This document shows, in pieces, positions 13,834 through 24,406 of a stretch of 64,000 nucleotides of DNA. The notes under the pieces are model-generated. The model had not been told where the DNA came from. It ran no database searches and saw only the letters and a list, made by a program, of their open reading frames with translations. Source of the stretch: Parapristionchus giblindavisi (Eukaryota > Nematoda > Chromadorea > Rhabditida > Diplogasteridae); NCBI GenBank assembly GCA_943737045.1, contig CALSFV010000048.1, forward strand, positions 62,001 through 126,000, given 5' to 3'. The first letter of the stretch is position 1, and every line of letters starts with the position of its first letter. Made by a program: the position numbers and the translations under genes.

Positions 13834-15312
13834 TGAACCAGTTTGGTGACTTTCAGCATGGGAAAATACTTATGTTAATCAGAAGTTTTTGCTCTTTCAA
13901 ATGGTATATCAAACGATAGGCATCGTTGTAATTTTTGTATCTCATTAGCTGTTTTCATCATATCAGAGTGAAAGTTACTTTAATACTTTGGTTAATATGG
14001 CCGCGCTAAAAGATTACTGTTCGAAGCGAACTGAGGTTCACCTTATTTAGAATTCTTTACTCTTTCAAATGGTATATGACAACATGGGTGTTGCTGAAAA
14101 TCTATCTTGTCATGAATTGTTTTGTGACAAAATTCACACAGTAATGAAAGATAATTTTCTAGTTTGAACCAGTTTGGTGACTTTCAGCATGGGAAAATAC
14201 TTATGTTAATCAGAAGTTTTTCCTCTTTCAAATGGTATATCAAACGATAGGCACCGTTGTAATTTTTGTATCTCATAAGCTGTTTTCATCGTATCAGAGT
14301 GAAAGTTACTTTCGTACTTCGGTCAATATGGCCGCGCTAAAAGATTACTGTTCGAAGCGAACTGAGGTTCACCTTATTTAGAATTCTTTACTCTTTCAAA
14401 TGGTATATGACAACATGGGTGTTGCTGAAAATCTATCTTGTCATGATTTGTTTTGTGACAAAATTCACACAGTAATGAAAGATAATTTTCTAGTTTGAAC
14501 CAGTTTGGTGACTTTCACCATGGGAAAATACTTATGTTAATCAGAATTTTTTTGCTCTTTCAAATGGTATATCACACAATAGGCATCGTTGTAATTTTTG
14601 TATCTAATAAGCTGTTTTCATCGTATCAGAGTGAAAGTTACTTTCGTACTTCGGTCAATATGGCCGCGCTAAAAGATTACTGTTCGAAGCGAACTGAGGT
14701 TCACCTTATTTAGAATTTTTTGCTCTTTCAAATGGTATATGACAACATGGTTGTTGCTGAAAATCTATCTTGTCAGAAATTGTTTTGTGACAAAATTCAC
14801 ACAGTAATGAAAGATAATTTTCTAGTTTGAACCAGTTTGGTGACTTTCAGCATGGGAAAATACTTATGTTAATCAGAAGTTTTTGCTCTTTCAAATGGTA
14901 TATCAAACGATAGGCATCGTTGTAATTTTTGTATCTCATTAGCTGTTTTCATCATATCAGAGTGAAAGTTACTTTAATACTTTGGTTAATATGGCCGCGC
15001 TAAAAGATTACTGTTCGAAGCGAACTGAGGTTTACCTTATTCAGAATTTTTTGCTCTTTCATATGGTATATGACAACATGGGTGTTGCTGAAAATCTATC
15101 TTGTCATGAATTGTTTTGTGACAAAATTCACACAGTAATGAAAGATAATTTTCTAGTTTGAACCAGTTTGGTGACTTTCAGCATGGGAAAATACTTATAT
15201 TAATCAGATTTTTTGCTCTTTCAAATGGTATATCACACGATAGGCATCGTTGTAATTTTTGTATCTAATAAGCTGTTTTCATCGTATCAGAGTGAAAGTT
15301 ACTTTCGTACTT

Positions 15313-15873
15313 TGTACAAGAATCACCTCTTGGTAGTATCACTTTATAACCCCGGAACACCTTAGACCAACACCAATTCAAACTTTGGCGATAGCCTCCG
15401 GCGGACCGTAGGTAAAAAGGTACCACAAAGAAGGACCTCGACAACCACACAGAGCTGACGATAACCCTTTCACACAGTAGGTTATCGTCACCACACAGAT
15501 TCAGATACCAACCCTTTCACACAGTAGGTTGATATCAAGCAGCGGACAGAGAGAGAACGAGAAAAGAGACTAATTCCTGAACTTCTTTAAGATGTAAACG
15601 CAAAAGATAAAACAAGAGAATATAGACAACGTTGTTTATCTACAAAACAACTTAAGAACACGAGCTCTACTTTGGGCTCAACACTATGGGGACTTACAAT
15701 TAAACACAAGGAGAAGGGTAGCGGAGCGACCGGAGAGAAGGGGAAGAAGTGGAAGAAGTGAAATGGAGAATGATCGGTTGCAAAATGAATGCAATCGTCA
15801 ACCAATTAGGGAAATGAAAAGGGCAATGTTGTAACTTTCTTTGTGCAGTGGCGTTATGGCCATTATCTATACA
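15313..15873 (-). repeat. 3' LTR (561 bp) of the minus-strand LTR element
   Basis: Matches the 5' LTR nearly base for base outside the missing 220-bp block; the visible exception is GTCACC here against GTCATC there. The left boundary is TGTACAAGAATC on plus, directly after the target duplication ACTT. Confidence 0.92.
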
Positions 15874-15887
15874 TGCCACCTCCCTCG
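15874..15887 (-). promoter_or_regulatory. Putative polypurine tract
   Basis: Directly upstream (minus sense) of the 3' LTR the strand reads CGAGGGAGGTGGCA, a purine-rich stretch in the position used to prime plus-strand DNA synthesis. It is the main evidence that the element lies on minus. Confidence 0.65.
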
Positions 15888-16090
15888 AAGAATGCGTCCT
15901 CGCATTCGATCCTTGCTTCTCATCTTGCGATGCAAATATAGATAGGCTTATAACGGAATGTCGTAGATGCAGAGGTCGACAATCCGTTTGAGAATGAATG
16001 AAGTAAATAATGACGTTCCTGAATATGGGGAATAATGAATGGAATAGGGGGAACTTTATTGTTGTAGATCTTCTGGGTTGTGGTTTGCAT

Positions 16091-16600
16091 TTACTTGAAA
16101 TGTATCCAGTTTTGTTCTTCTTTGAATAACGTAGATCCCGTGCTCAACATCATTATCGATAAGATCTTGTCAGGGTCTCTTGGGACCACTTTCCTTCGAT
16201 CCAATTTCTCCATCTTGACATCCTGATCCGGCACAATCTCACACGACACATCTCCTGAATCCATCTCCACAACCACTCGACAGTCACAATTCTTCTTTAC
16301 GATCTTCTTCTCACTGACATTCTGCTTATCTCCACTGACGCTATTCAATCCAATCGCAGCAGCTACATTGTCAGTAACTACCGTGACCTTCTTATCCTTC
16401 TTGACCTCCTCAACAACATTCTCTTTCACAATATTATCATTTTCGATGTGCCCCCTTTCAACAATATCCTCCTTCACAACATCCTTCTGTTCAACAATAT
16501 CCTTTTCCTCAGCATTCTTATCTTCAATAGCATCATTCATCTCAACAATATCTTCCTTTTTAATAATAACCTCTTCTTTAAAAACATCGTTCTCATTCAC
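16091..16600 (-). CDS. Charged low-complexity protein of the LTR element (169 aa)
   Basis: Second frame of the LTR element, starting ATG at 16600 and ending with TAA 55 bases downstream of the gag-like frame's stop. The N-terminal half is a degenerate repeat of about five residues built on Asp-Ile-Val-Glu and Val-Val-Lys (for example EEKDIVEQKDVVKEDIVERG). The C-terminal half contains a Cys pair (NCDCRVVVEMDSGDVSCEIV) and a basic KLDRRKVVPRDPDK stretch. No enzymatic motif is seen. It may be a carrier or structural protein, or a remnant; I do not recognise it. A plus-strand frame over the same DNA is a shadow of the repeat. Confidence 0.5.
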   Translation of the reverse strand: MNENDVFKEEVIIKKEDIVEMNDAIEDKNAEEKDIVEQKDVVKEDIVERGHIENDNIVKENVVEEVKKDKKVTVVTDNVAAAIGLNSVSGDKQNVSEKKIVKKNCDCRVVVEMDSGDVSCEIVPDQDVKMEKLDRRKVVPRDPDKILSIMMLSTGSTLFKEEQNWIHFK

Positions 16601-16654
16601 AGTACTCTCCCGTTCAACAATATGTCCATGTAGATCATCTCCCCTAGATAAATT

Positions 16655-18077
16655 TCATCCTACTTCACTTATACGATTCCCATTACTTCCACTAATGACC
16701 TCATCTTTGACGCTCAACTCAAAATCTTTAGACTCTAAGGCACTTTGCTTCGATTTAATACACGGCTTTTTCCATTCCGTGTCAACTACTCCTGCATTAC
16801 TCTTATTTACTCCTGAATATTCTCGCGAAACTGTGGATCCATCGGTCTTCTCCTGATCTCCCTGAGTATCAGAGCTATCCGTGGCCACTTTATCCTCAAC
16901 AGCTAAAATTACGACATCCTTAGCCGCATTTACATTATCACCATTATCGAAACACATCTGTGCCTGTAATCCTCCTCCACTTAATTCACTTGGAGTGTCT
17001 TGAGCTTCATCCTGAGCTTCTTCTCCAACATGGGTCTCCTTAGTCTCTACACATACCTTATCCACACATTGTACTACACATATACTAATATCATTTCCAC
17101 AATCAATATTCTTTCCGTTCTCGTATCGTAACATATGATTCTTCAGTTCCTCATATGTTGCATCTTCTTTACCATAGAGTCTGCGCAATTCTTCATATTC
17201 CTCGTGATTCTTGTGCATCGGGATAAATAGATTCTTCCTCCAAAATTCTTTAGAATCATAGTCATCTTCATCTTCATCTTCATACAGTTTCTCAGTGAGG
17301 AATTCCAATTCCAAGCAGACATCACTTAATTTGCGACCATCCAATGTGAGATTTCTCAATCTACTTTTATAATCCATCTCTTCATCCATAGACTTGAATT
17401 CAATACTCGTAGACTCCCCTCGATGTTCTTTCCTACAGATAGATGGTTGATGCAATCTACCATCTTGATTGGATTGATATGATCCAACTTGTGATATACT
17501 TGTTCGGTTCATTCCATATGAGTCCATCCTTGGTTGAACACCGCTCCTCATTTCACTACCACATATCCTTTCATTACGATAACCTTCTCCATCCTTGAAG
17601 CGTAATACACACGATTGATTAGATGAAAACGCTTGTACACCCTGTCCATTCACAATGACTCGACGACTTTCCTTACTTCTCCTGGATTCACATTCCAACA
17701 TATAATTCTTCATTTGCTCATATGTCGCATTTTTACTACATAGTTTGCACAATCCACTTAAGTCCCTCGTCATTCCTGTGTATTACGAGTAATGCCACAC
17801 GTCTCTTCTCATCCATCCAAACAATGTCATCTCCATACAACCTCTCAGTATGGAACTCCAACTCCGAATAAAAATCACTTAACTCCCGTCCACACACTCC
17901 ATCATCTTTGAGATTATCCAATATGATAAGACTATCCACATCCTCGCGATCCTCCGTCCTTGAACAATATCCAATATCCATAGGGTCCTGTCGTGTAGGC
18001 TCCCCTCGACGACGACGACTTGCTTCTGCTACTCCTCTTATTCCTCCTTGCATCTGCTCGCTCCACTTAGTATCCAT
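16655..18077 (-). pseudogene. Gag-like open frame, broken by one frameshift
   Basis: Two overlapping minus frames, 18077-17736 (113 codons) and 17773-16655 (372 codons), are best read as one protein interrupted near 17750. The reason is an internal duplication. A motif beginning GRELSDFYSELEFHTERLYG in the first frame and continuing as KNATYEQMKNYML in the second is repeated intact further on as GRKLSDVCLELEFLTEKLYE followed by EDATYEELKNHML, with 80-90 residues per repeat. The protein is acidic and charged, with an Asp/Glu run (EDEDEDDYD) in the second repeat. No CCHC knuckle, aspartic protease or polymerase motif is visible. Position after the primer site argues for a capsid-like role, but homology to known Gag is not visible by eye. 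A programmed frameshift is an alternative to mutation. Confidence 0.6.
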
Positions 18078-18082
18078 TCAAT

Positions 18083-18287
18083 TGTCCTCTTTTCGGTACG
18101 GCTTGGTCGCTTAGTTCTCACTTAAATGTCCGCTTTTCGACCAGGCTTGGTCACTTAGTTCTCACTTAAATGTTCGCTTTTCGACCGGCTTGGCCACTTA
18201 GTTCTCACTTAAATGTCCGCTTTTCGACCAGGCTTGGCCACTTAGTTCTCACTCAAATGTCCGCTTTTCGACCAGGCTTGGCCCCCA
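18083..18287 (-). repeat. Tandem repeat of about 43 bp in the LTR-element leader
   Basis: Four to five head-to-tail copies of a 42-44 bp unit containing CTTAGTTCTCACTTAAATGT and CGCTTTTCGACCAGG lie between the primer site and the first gag-like frame. The primer-site sequence itself is the end of one unit. The function is unknown; tandem leader repeats may affect packaging or transcription. Confidence 0.85.
18270..18287 (-). promoter_or_regulatory. Putative primer binding site
   Basis: Immediately inside the 5' LTR the minus strand reads TGGGGGCCAAGCCTGGTC. The TGG start is the usual complement of a tRNA 3' CCA end, and the first seven bases match the start of proline-tRNA-type primer sites. 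The rest does not obviously match a tRNA I can recall, so the primer is unassigned. Confidence 0.55.
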
Positions 18288-19068
18288 TGTACAAGAATCA
18301 CCTCTTGGTAGTATCACTTTATAACCCCGGAACACCTTAGACCAACACCAATTCAAACTTTGGCGATAGCCTCCGGCGGACCGTAGGTAAAAAGGTACCA
18401 CAAAGAAGGACCTCGACAACCACACAGTAATAATTAATAATAATAATTTATCCTGTCTACATGTCATATGTAGAGGGGGTCAAAGCAGGGGGTATCATCA
18501 TATCCACAAGTTCTATTCTTCGGTCTCTGAGAGATTTCTTCTCCATTCAAGAAAACGTCCAAAAAGGAAACTTGATAAGAACAATCAAATAACCCACGAA
18601 AACATGGCGTTGTCCGTCCAAGAGGCCTGCTTGACAAGACCACACAGAGCTGACGATAACCCTTTCACACAGTAGGTTATCGTCATCACACAGATTCAGA
18701 TACCAACCCTTTCACACAGTAGGTTGATATCAAGCAGCGGACAGAGAGAGAACGAGAAAAGAGACTAATTCCTGAACTTCTTTAAGATGTAAACGCAAAA
18801 GATAAAACAAGAGAATATAGACAACGTTGTTTATCTACAAAACAACTTAAGAACACGAGCTCTACTTTGGGCTCAACACTATGGGGACTTACAATTAAAC
18901 ACAAGGAGAAGGGTAGCGGAGCGACCGGAGAGAAGGGGAAGAAGTGGAAGAAGTGAAATGGAGAATGATCGGTTGCAAAATGAATGCAATCGTCAACCAA
19001 TTAGGGAAATGAAAAGGGCAATGTTGTAACTTTCTTTGTGCAGTGGCGTTATGGCCATTATCTATACA
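18288..19068 (-). repeat. 5' LTR (781 bp) of the minus-strand LTR element
   Basis: Direct repeat of 15313-15873, reading on minus from TGTATAGATAATGG to GATTCTTGTACA. Relative to the 3' LTR it carries about 220 extra bases (roughly 18428-18647), bounded on each side by CCACACAG. That suggests a deletion between short direct repeats in the other LTR, or an insertion here. Confidence 0.92.
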
Positions 19069-20926
19069 ACTTCGGTCAATATGGCCGCGCTAAAAGATTA
19101 CTGTTCGAAGCGAACTGAGGTTCACCTTATTTAGAATTTTTTGCTCTTTCAAATGGTATATGACAACATGGGTGTTGCTGAAAATCTATCTTGTCAGAAA
19201 TTGTTTTGTGACAAAATTCACACAGTAATGAAAGATAATTTTCTAGTTTGAACCAGTTTGGTGACTTTCAGCATGGGAAAATACTTATGTTAATCAGAAG
19301 TTTTTCCTCTTTCAAATGGTATATCAAACGATAGGCACCGTTGTAATTTTTGTATCTCATAAGCTGTTTTCATCGTATCAGAGTGAAAGTTACTTTCGTA
19401 CTTCGGTCAATATGGCCGCGCTAAAAGATTACTGTTCGAAGCGAACTGAGGTTCACCTTATTTAGAATTCTTTACTCTTTCAAATGGAATATGACAACAT
19501 GGGTGTTGCTGAAAATCTATCTTGTCATGATTTGTTTTGTGACAAAATTCACACAGTAATGAAAGATAATTTTCTAGTTTGAACCAGTTTGGTGACTTTC
19601 AGCATGGGAAAATACTTATGTTAATCAGAATTTTTTTGCTCTTTCAAATGGTATATCACACAATAGGCATCGTTGTAATTTTTGTATCTAATAAGCTGTT
19701 TTCATCGTATCAGAGTGAAAGTTACTTTCGTACTTCGGTCAATATGGCCGCGCTAAAAGATTACTGTTCGAAGCGAACTGAGGTTCATCTTATTTAGAAT
19801 TTTTTGCTCTTTCAAATGGTATATGACAACATGGTTGTTGCTGAAAATCTATCTTGTCAGAAATTGTTTTGTGACAAAATTCACACAGTAATGAAAGATA
19901 ATTTTCTAGTTTGAACCAGTTTGGTGACTTTCAGCATGGGAAAATACTTATGTTAATCAGAAGTTTTTCCTCTTTCAAATGGTATATCAAACGATAGGCA
20001 CCGTTGTAATTTTTGTATCTCATAAGCTGTTTTCATCGTATCAGAGTGAAAGTTACTTTCGTACTTCGGTCAATATGGCCGCGCTAAAAGATTACTGTTC
20101 GAAGCGAACTGAGGTTCACCTTATTTAGAATTCTTTACTCTTTCAAATGGTATATGACAACATGGGTGTTGCTGAAAATCTATCTTGTCATGATTTGTTT
20201 TGTGACAAAATTCACACAGTAATGAAAGATAATTTTCTAGTTTGAACCAGTTTGGTGACTTTCAGCATGGGAAAATACTTATGTTAATCAGAATTTTTTT
20301 GCTCTTTCAAATGGTATATCACACAATAGGCATCGTTGTAATTTTTGTATCTAATAAGCTGTTTTCATCGTATCAGAGTGAAAGTTACTTTCTTATTTCG
20401 GTCAATATGGCCGCGCTAAAAGATTACTGTTCGAAGCGAACTGAGGTTCACCTTATTTAGAATTTTTTGCTCTTTCAAATGGTATATGACAAAATGGGTG
20501 TTGCTGAAAATCTATCTTGTCAGAAATTGTTTTGTGACAAAATTCACACAGTAATGAAAGATAATTTTCTAGTTTGAACCAGTTTGGTGACTTTCAGCAT
20601 GGGAAAATACTTATGTTAATCAGAAGTTTTTCCTCTTTCAAATGGTATATCAAACGATAGGCACCGTTGTAATTTTTGTATCTCATAAGCTGTTTTCATC
20701 GTATCAGAGTGAAAGTTACTTTCGTACTTCGGTCAATATGGCCGCGCTAAAAGATTACTGTTCGAAGCGAACTGAGGTTCACCTTATTTAGAATTCTTTA
20801 CTCTTTCAAATGGTATATGACAACATGGGTGTTGCTGAAAATCTATCTTGTCATGATTTGTTTTGTGACAAAATTCCCACAGTAATGAAAGATAATTTTC
20901 TAGTTTGAACCAGTTTGGTGACTTTC
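19069..20926. repeat. Satellite array, continued after the LTR element
   Basis: The interrupted monomer resumes with ACTTCGGTCAATATGG at 19069 and about 5.6 further monomers follow in the same orientation. Local variants include TTTTTCCTCTTTC, GGCACCGTTG and TCTAATAAGC, alternating in a dimeric register of about 664 bp (monomers at 19579 and 20242). Confidence 0.95.
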
Positions 20927-21190
20927 GCCTTTCCCATGCTGAAAGTCACCAAACTGGTTCAAACTAGAAATTATCTTTCATTACTGTGTGAATTTTGTCA
21001 CAAAACAATTCATGACAAGATAGATTTTCAGCAACACCCATGTTGTCATATACCATTTGAAAGAGTAAAGAATTCTAAATAAGGTGAACCTCAGTTCGCT
21101 TCGAACATTAATCTTTTAGCGCGGCCATATTGACCGAAGTACGAAAGTAACTTTCACTCTGATACGATGAAAACAGCATATGAGATACAA
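20927..21190. repeat. Inverted partial satellite monomer at the array edge
   Basis: At 20926 the array turns round. After GGTGACTTTC the sequence continues GCCTTTCCCATGCTGAAAG, the reverse complement of the same monomer region, and about 265 bp of monomer follow in minus orientation until ACAGCATATGAGATACAA. The junction forms a short hairpin of the GTTTGGTGACTTTC region. Confidence 0.92.
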
Positions 21191-21768
21191 CAGTATCTCC
21201 AATTGTTGCCCCATTTGTGTTCAATAACGGAGTGTGAATGATCTTCTCAAGTATTTCCTACCCGAACGGCTTACACTGGACCAACTGCTTCGGCATAAGA
21301 AGACTAGTGATTCGTGATGCACTGTTACATTCACCTTACGTGCCTACGCCGTAACCCCCTCCCCCCGCGTCGGACACGCGGTGGACGGGGTTACGGCGTA
21401 GGCACGTAAGGTAAATGTAACAGTGCATGACCCCGTGTATGATAAGAAGTATCATCCCGTACCATTCTTATACAGGAATAAATGTAACATGGTCAGAATG
21501 TTTGTTAATTTTCTGTAAAGAATTTAATTTGATTTGTTGCATATTAAACGGAAATACAGTAATTATGAATCTCATTCTGTTCATACATACATATAATACT
21601 TTATTCGTCTCTTGTCCTATACCTCAGATGTCCAGATTGCTCAGAAACCTCCTCGGCATCTCATCCAACACTCCATTTTAATTTGTAAGATGGAAATGTA
21701 GTGAAATCAGCACAGTTGAAGTGAGTCATTAATTTATGCTAATTTTCTTTGAAGCAAGCAAAATGCAA
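21191..21768. repeat. 578-bp repeat, copy 1
   Basis: Begins CAGTATCTCCAATTGTTGCC and ends AAGCAAAATGCAA. It recurs in direct orientation at 23829-24406, with scattered differences in the first 150 bp and near identity after that, and again inverted at 30042-30619 through the large palindrome. It contains the 110-bp hairpin element. No coding capacity is convincing; an 84-codon frame has no recognisable features. Confidence 0.92.
21318..21427. mobile_element. 110-bp hairpin element with 41-bp inverted arms
   Basis: TGCACTGTTACATTCACC at the left is mirrored by GGTAAATGTAACAGTGCA at the right. The arms continue through TTACGTGCCTACGCCGTAAC around a GC-rich loop of about 28 bp. Only one arm mismatch is visible. 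Exact termini and repeated occurrence suggest a small foldback MITE. Eroded relatives occur near 38935-38970 and 39295-39365. Confidence 0.8.
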
Positions 21769-22185
21769 TCGGATCGAATAGTTTCAAATTAGCTCGGGGT
21801 GTGCTTTTAATTATGTTTATAATACATTCAGGGCTCGAGCTTCTCACATTATCAAGCGAACGCAGCAGAGCTATTCAAAACTTCTCTGAAACATATTCGA
21901 CACAGAGAAATAAGTGTTATCCACGGAGCATAAGCTCTGTCAATGAGAAGTGTTATATATATTTATATATTTTATCTACACGCACACGCATGCAACGACA
22001 CATGAAAATGATATGAACAAAAATAAATAGGTGATGATAATGACTTTGCTATCTAGAAGAAATAAATAAATGAAAGGTGACTCGGGGCGGGGGGTGGGGG
22101 GGGGTAAGGGATCTCCATACTTGATCAGTGGTCCCACTCGTAGATTATCTTGATTGCACATGGAGCGTGAGCAAGGATCTACATT

Positions 22186-22215
22186 ACTGGCCAAAAGTAA
22201 TTGACATTTGGTTTA
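22186..22215. mobile_element. Possible Tc1-like terminal fragment
   Basis: ATTACTGGCCAAAAGTAATTG resembles the outer part of Tc1/mariner-type terminal repeats that carry a TGGCCAAAAGT core. No matching second terminus was found, so this is a weak call. The mirrored copy is near 32233-32262. Confidence 0.3.
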
Positions 22216-22959
22216 ACTTTTTTCAAACTCAACCGATCGAGTCCAGATTTTCAGGGATAATTTTGAGAGTGTTTTTACGTGTCTTACACAAAAATCACCC
22301 CTGTTGATCTTATACGGCAAATTGTATTTCGATTTTATTAAAAGTCACTTTTTGAGCTCGAAAAGTTTTAAATATAACACTTCTTATGCTACGTGGACAA
22401 CACTTATTTATGTGTGTGTTATAGTTTTAAACTAATATACCTCAAAATAATACAATATTTAAATTAAATATAATAAATAATTTTAAAATAATAGACATAG
22501 AACGGTTTTGAGCATCCACTCGATCTTCTCCCTTCTCATTGCAAATTTCCACATCTCTGCGAATATTCCATCCGCCACTCCGTTACTCCGAAGAAAAGAC
22601 AATAAATTAGTATACAACAGGGATGGGATTTTACGTTTACGGATTTTACGGATTTTACGGATTTACGGTATTGGCCGTAAAATATTTTTTTTACGGAATC
22701 CGTAAAATATTTTGAAGAAATAAATCCTTAAAAATAAGGGAAAAAAGAACAAAAAATGTTTTTGATCGCAAAAACTTATAAAACATTTCTATGAGTAGTC
22801 TAACTATGTTCTTATTGAACATAGTCGACTCATAAAAATTTTTTAAATTCACCAAAGTGTAATGAGAACATCCAGTGATCTGATTTCGATTAATTATCAA
22901 TCGCGCTCCACTTTTTCATTTCCTTTGATGTGCAGTTCCATTGTTGTCAATTTTTGCGT

Positions 22960-22963
22960 TGAT

Positions 22964-23010
<47 letters not shown>

Positions 23011-23230
23011 TTTGATCTTTATTCCATCAAATATATATAATAACAGGGTGATGTGTACACAGAATAGGGATAGATGGATTTCCGTCGCATAAGGCGATTT
23101 CGGTTTTGGCTCGGTGGCAGTTTGTAAAGGATGGGGGTTTAGGGACGAATTCGAGAATATCTAATGATGAGGGTGGAGGGGAGATTTGATAACCCTGCAC
23201 GGAAGGGTTTAGGGGACGAAAGAACTAATT
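22960..23230 (-). mobile_element. Retroposon 3' end with (TAAA)n tail
   Basis: On minus the segment reads through GCGACGGAAATCCATC, then GGAATAAAGATC, then a tail of eleven or so AAAT units (plus-strand ATTT repeat at about 22968-23012). A unique 3' region ending in a simple-sequence tail is typical of LINE or SINE 3' ends. The GCGACGGA-N-NTCCATC motif recurs at 36055-36075 and 41338-41360 next to other simple repeats, so it marks a dispersed family. No reverse transcriptase frame is visible. Confidence 0.5.
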
Positions 23231-23828
23231 CTGATGGGAGTGAATTCCAACAGTCTATACTTCTAGAGGCACATGTTGTATGGGTAGTAGAAATCCTATA
23301 AAGGAGAATAATACGAAATGAAATATTGAATACGAAGTATTACGAAGTATAATACGAAGTATTGAGCGAGGACTTCGTGGGTTACCTCTATCTAATTTTT
23401 CTCAATTCTGTTTCATGATTCACTATTCGAAAAGGATCAAGTGTAGCGGCTTTGATTCTGAAGAACGTCTTAATTGCTGATCAGAAGATGAAGAATGCAA
23501 AAATTTTTTTTTCTCAAAAACCGAAGAACAAAATCTTTTGAAACTTGTCATTTTTACATAACTTTCAACGCTCTTTCGAATGATATATGACACGAGTGGA
23601 AAAAATCAATTTGATTTTTTCAGTTTTGGTAGATCAAAAATCGATAATTGGGGCCAATTTTTTGGCTGAAGTGTATCCCACCCCTAGGGACTCTAACCAC
23701 CAAATATGAATGGTCTAGGATGATTTCCGCCCTTACAGAGAGCGCGTTTTAAATGTAAATGCAATGTCTTTCGCTCCGTAATCAGTGGGTAGAGTTGAAG
23801 CCCGGCGACAGTCTACACAACGAAAAGT

Positions 23829-24406
23829 CAGTATCTCCAATTGTTGCCCCATTTGTGTTCGATAACGGATTGTGAGTGATCTTCTTAAGTGTTTCCTACC
23901 CGAAAGGCTTACACTGGACCAACTGCTTCGGCATAAGAAGACTAGTGATTCGTGATGCACTGTTACATTTACCTTACGTGCCTACGCCGTAACCCCCTCC
24001 CCCCGCGTCGGACACGCGGTGGACGGGGTTACGGCGTAGGCACGTAAGGTAAATGTAACAGTGCATGACCCCGTGTATGATAAGAAGTATCATCCCGTAC
24101 CATTCTTATACAGGAATAAATGTAACATGGTCAGAATGTTTGTTAATTTTCTGTAAAGAATTTAATTTGATTTGTTGCATATTAAACGGAAATACAGTAA
24201 TTATGAATCTCATTCTGTTCATACATACATATAATACTTTATTCGTCTCTTGTCCTATACCTCAGATGTCCAGATTGCTCAGAAACCTCCTCGGCATCTC
24301 ATCCAACACTCCATTTTAATTTGTAAGATGGAAATGTAGTGAAATCAGCACAGTTGAAGTGAGTCATTAATTTATGCTAATTTTCTTTGAAGCAAGCAAA
24401 ATGCAA
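23829..24406. repeat. 578-bp repeat, copy 2
   Basis: Direct copy of 21191-21768 at an offset of 2638 bp. This copy lies inside the left palindrome arm, whereas copy 1 abuts the arm's outer edge, so recombination between the two may have shaped the arm boundary. Confidence 0.92.
23956..24065. mobile_element. 110-bp hairpin element, second copy
   Basis: Same hairpin as 21318-21427 with perfectly matched outer arms (TGCACTGTTACATTTACC). Confidence 0.8.

Larger units (their letters stand above)
1..15312. repeat. Satellite DNA array, monomer about 332 bp
   Basis: Roughly 46 tandem monomers, all in one orientation. Recurrent landmarks are TGAACCAGTTTGGTGACTTT, CATGGGAAAATACTTATG, CGATAGGCATCGTTG and CAATATGGCCGCGCTAA. 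Spacing is 332 bp through most of 4700-10700 (for example 5045, 5377, 5709, 6041) and 329-331 bp near the left end, where GATAATTTCTAG replaces GATAATTTTCTAG. Each monomer has an open frame of 61-72 codons beginning MNQFGDFQ, but 332 is not a multiple of three and stops recur, so I do not call genes. Neighbouring monomers differ at a few diagnostic bases (CTCAGG/CTGAGG, CGTATCAG/CATATCAG, GTAATT/GCAATT). A centromeric or heterochromatic role is possible but not shown. The left edge is cut by the window. Confidence 0.97.
15313..19068 (-). mobile_element. Non-autonomous LTR retrotransposon inserted in the satellite
   Basis: The element begins and ends with direct repeats (15313-15873 and 18288-19068) that on plus start TG and end CA. 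The flanking satellite is interrupted cleanly: ACTT precedes the left end (15309-15312) and ACTT follows the right end (19069-19072), a 4-bp target duplication. Orientation is minus because a purine tract abuts the left repeat and a primer-binding-site-like TGGGGGC sequence abuts the right repeat. The interior (about 2.4 kb) carries only gag-like charged reading frames. I see no zinc knuckle, protease, reverse transcriptase or integrase motif, so any mobility would depend on another element. The family cannot be assigned; a 4-bp duplication would suit Ty3/Gypsy-like partners and some Bel/Pao-like ones. Confidence 0.92.

Noticed and set aside
2616..14713. Series of 61-148 codon frames starting MNQFGDFQ or MLFQMVYQ
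   Set aside because: They recur once per satellite monomer, monomers are not a multiple of three, and frames end by chance stops. No sign of selection on the protein.
1..15312. CRISPR-like array
   Set aside because: Repeats are 332-bp contiguous monomers without spacers, in a eukaryotic context.
16368..16856. Plus-strand 162-codon Ser/Thr-rich frame
   Set aside because: Complement of the repetitive EDIV-type frame of the minus-strand LTR element; a shadow.
22968..23012. ATTT repeat as a regulatory element
   Set aside because: Best explained as the simple-sequence tail of a retroposon 3' end on minus.
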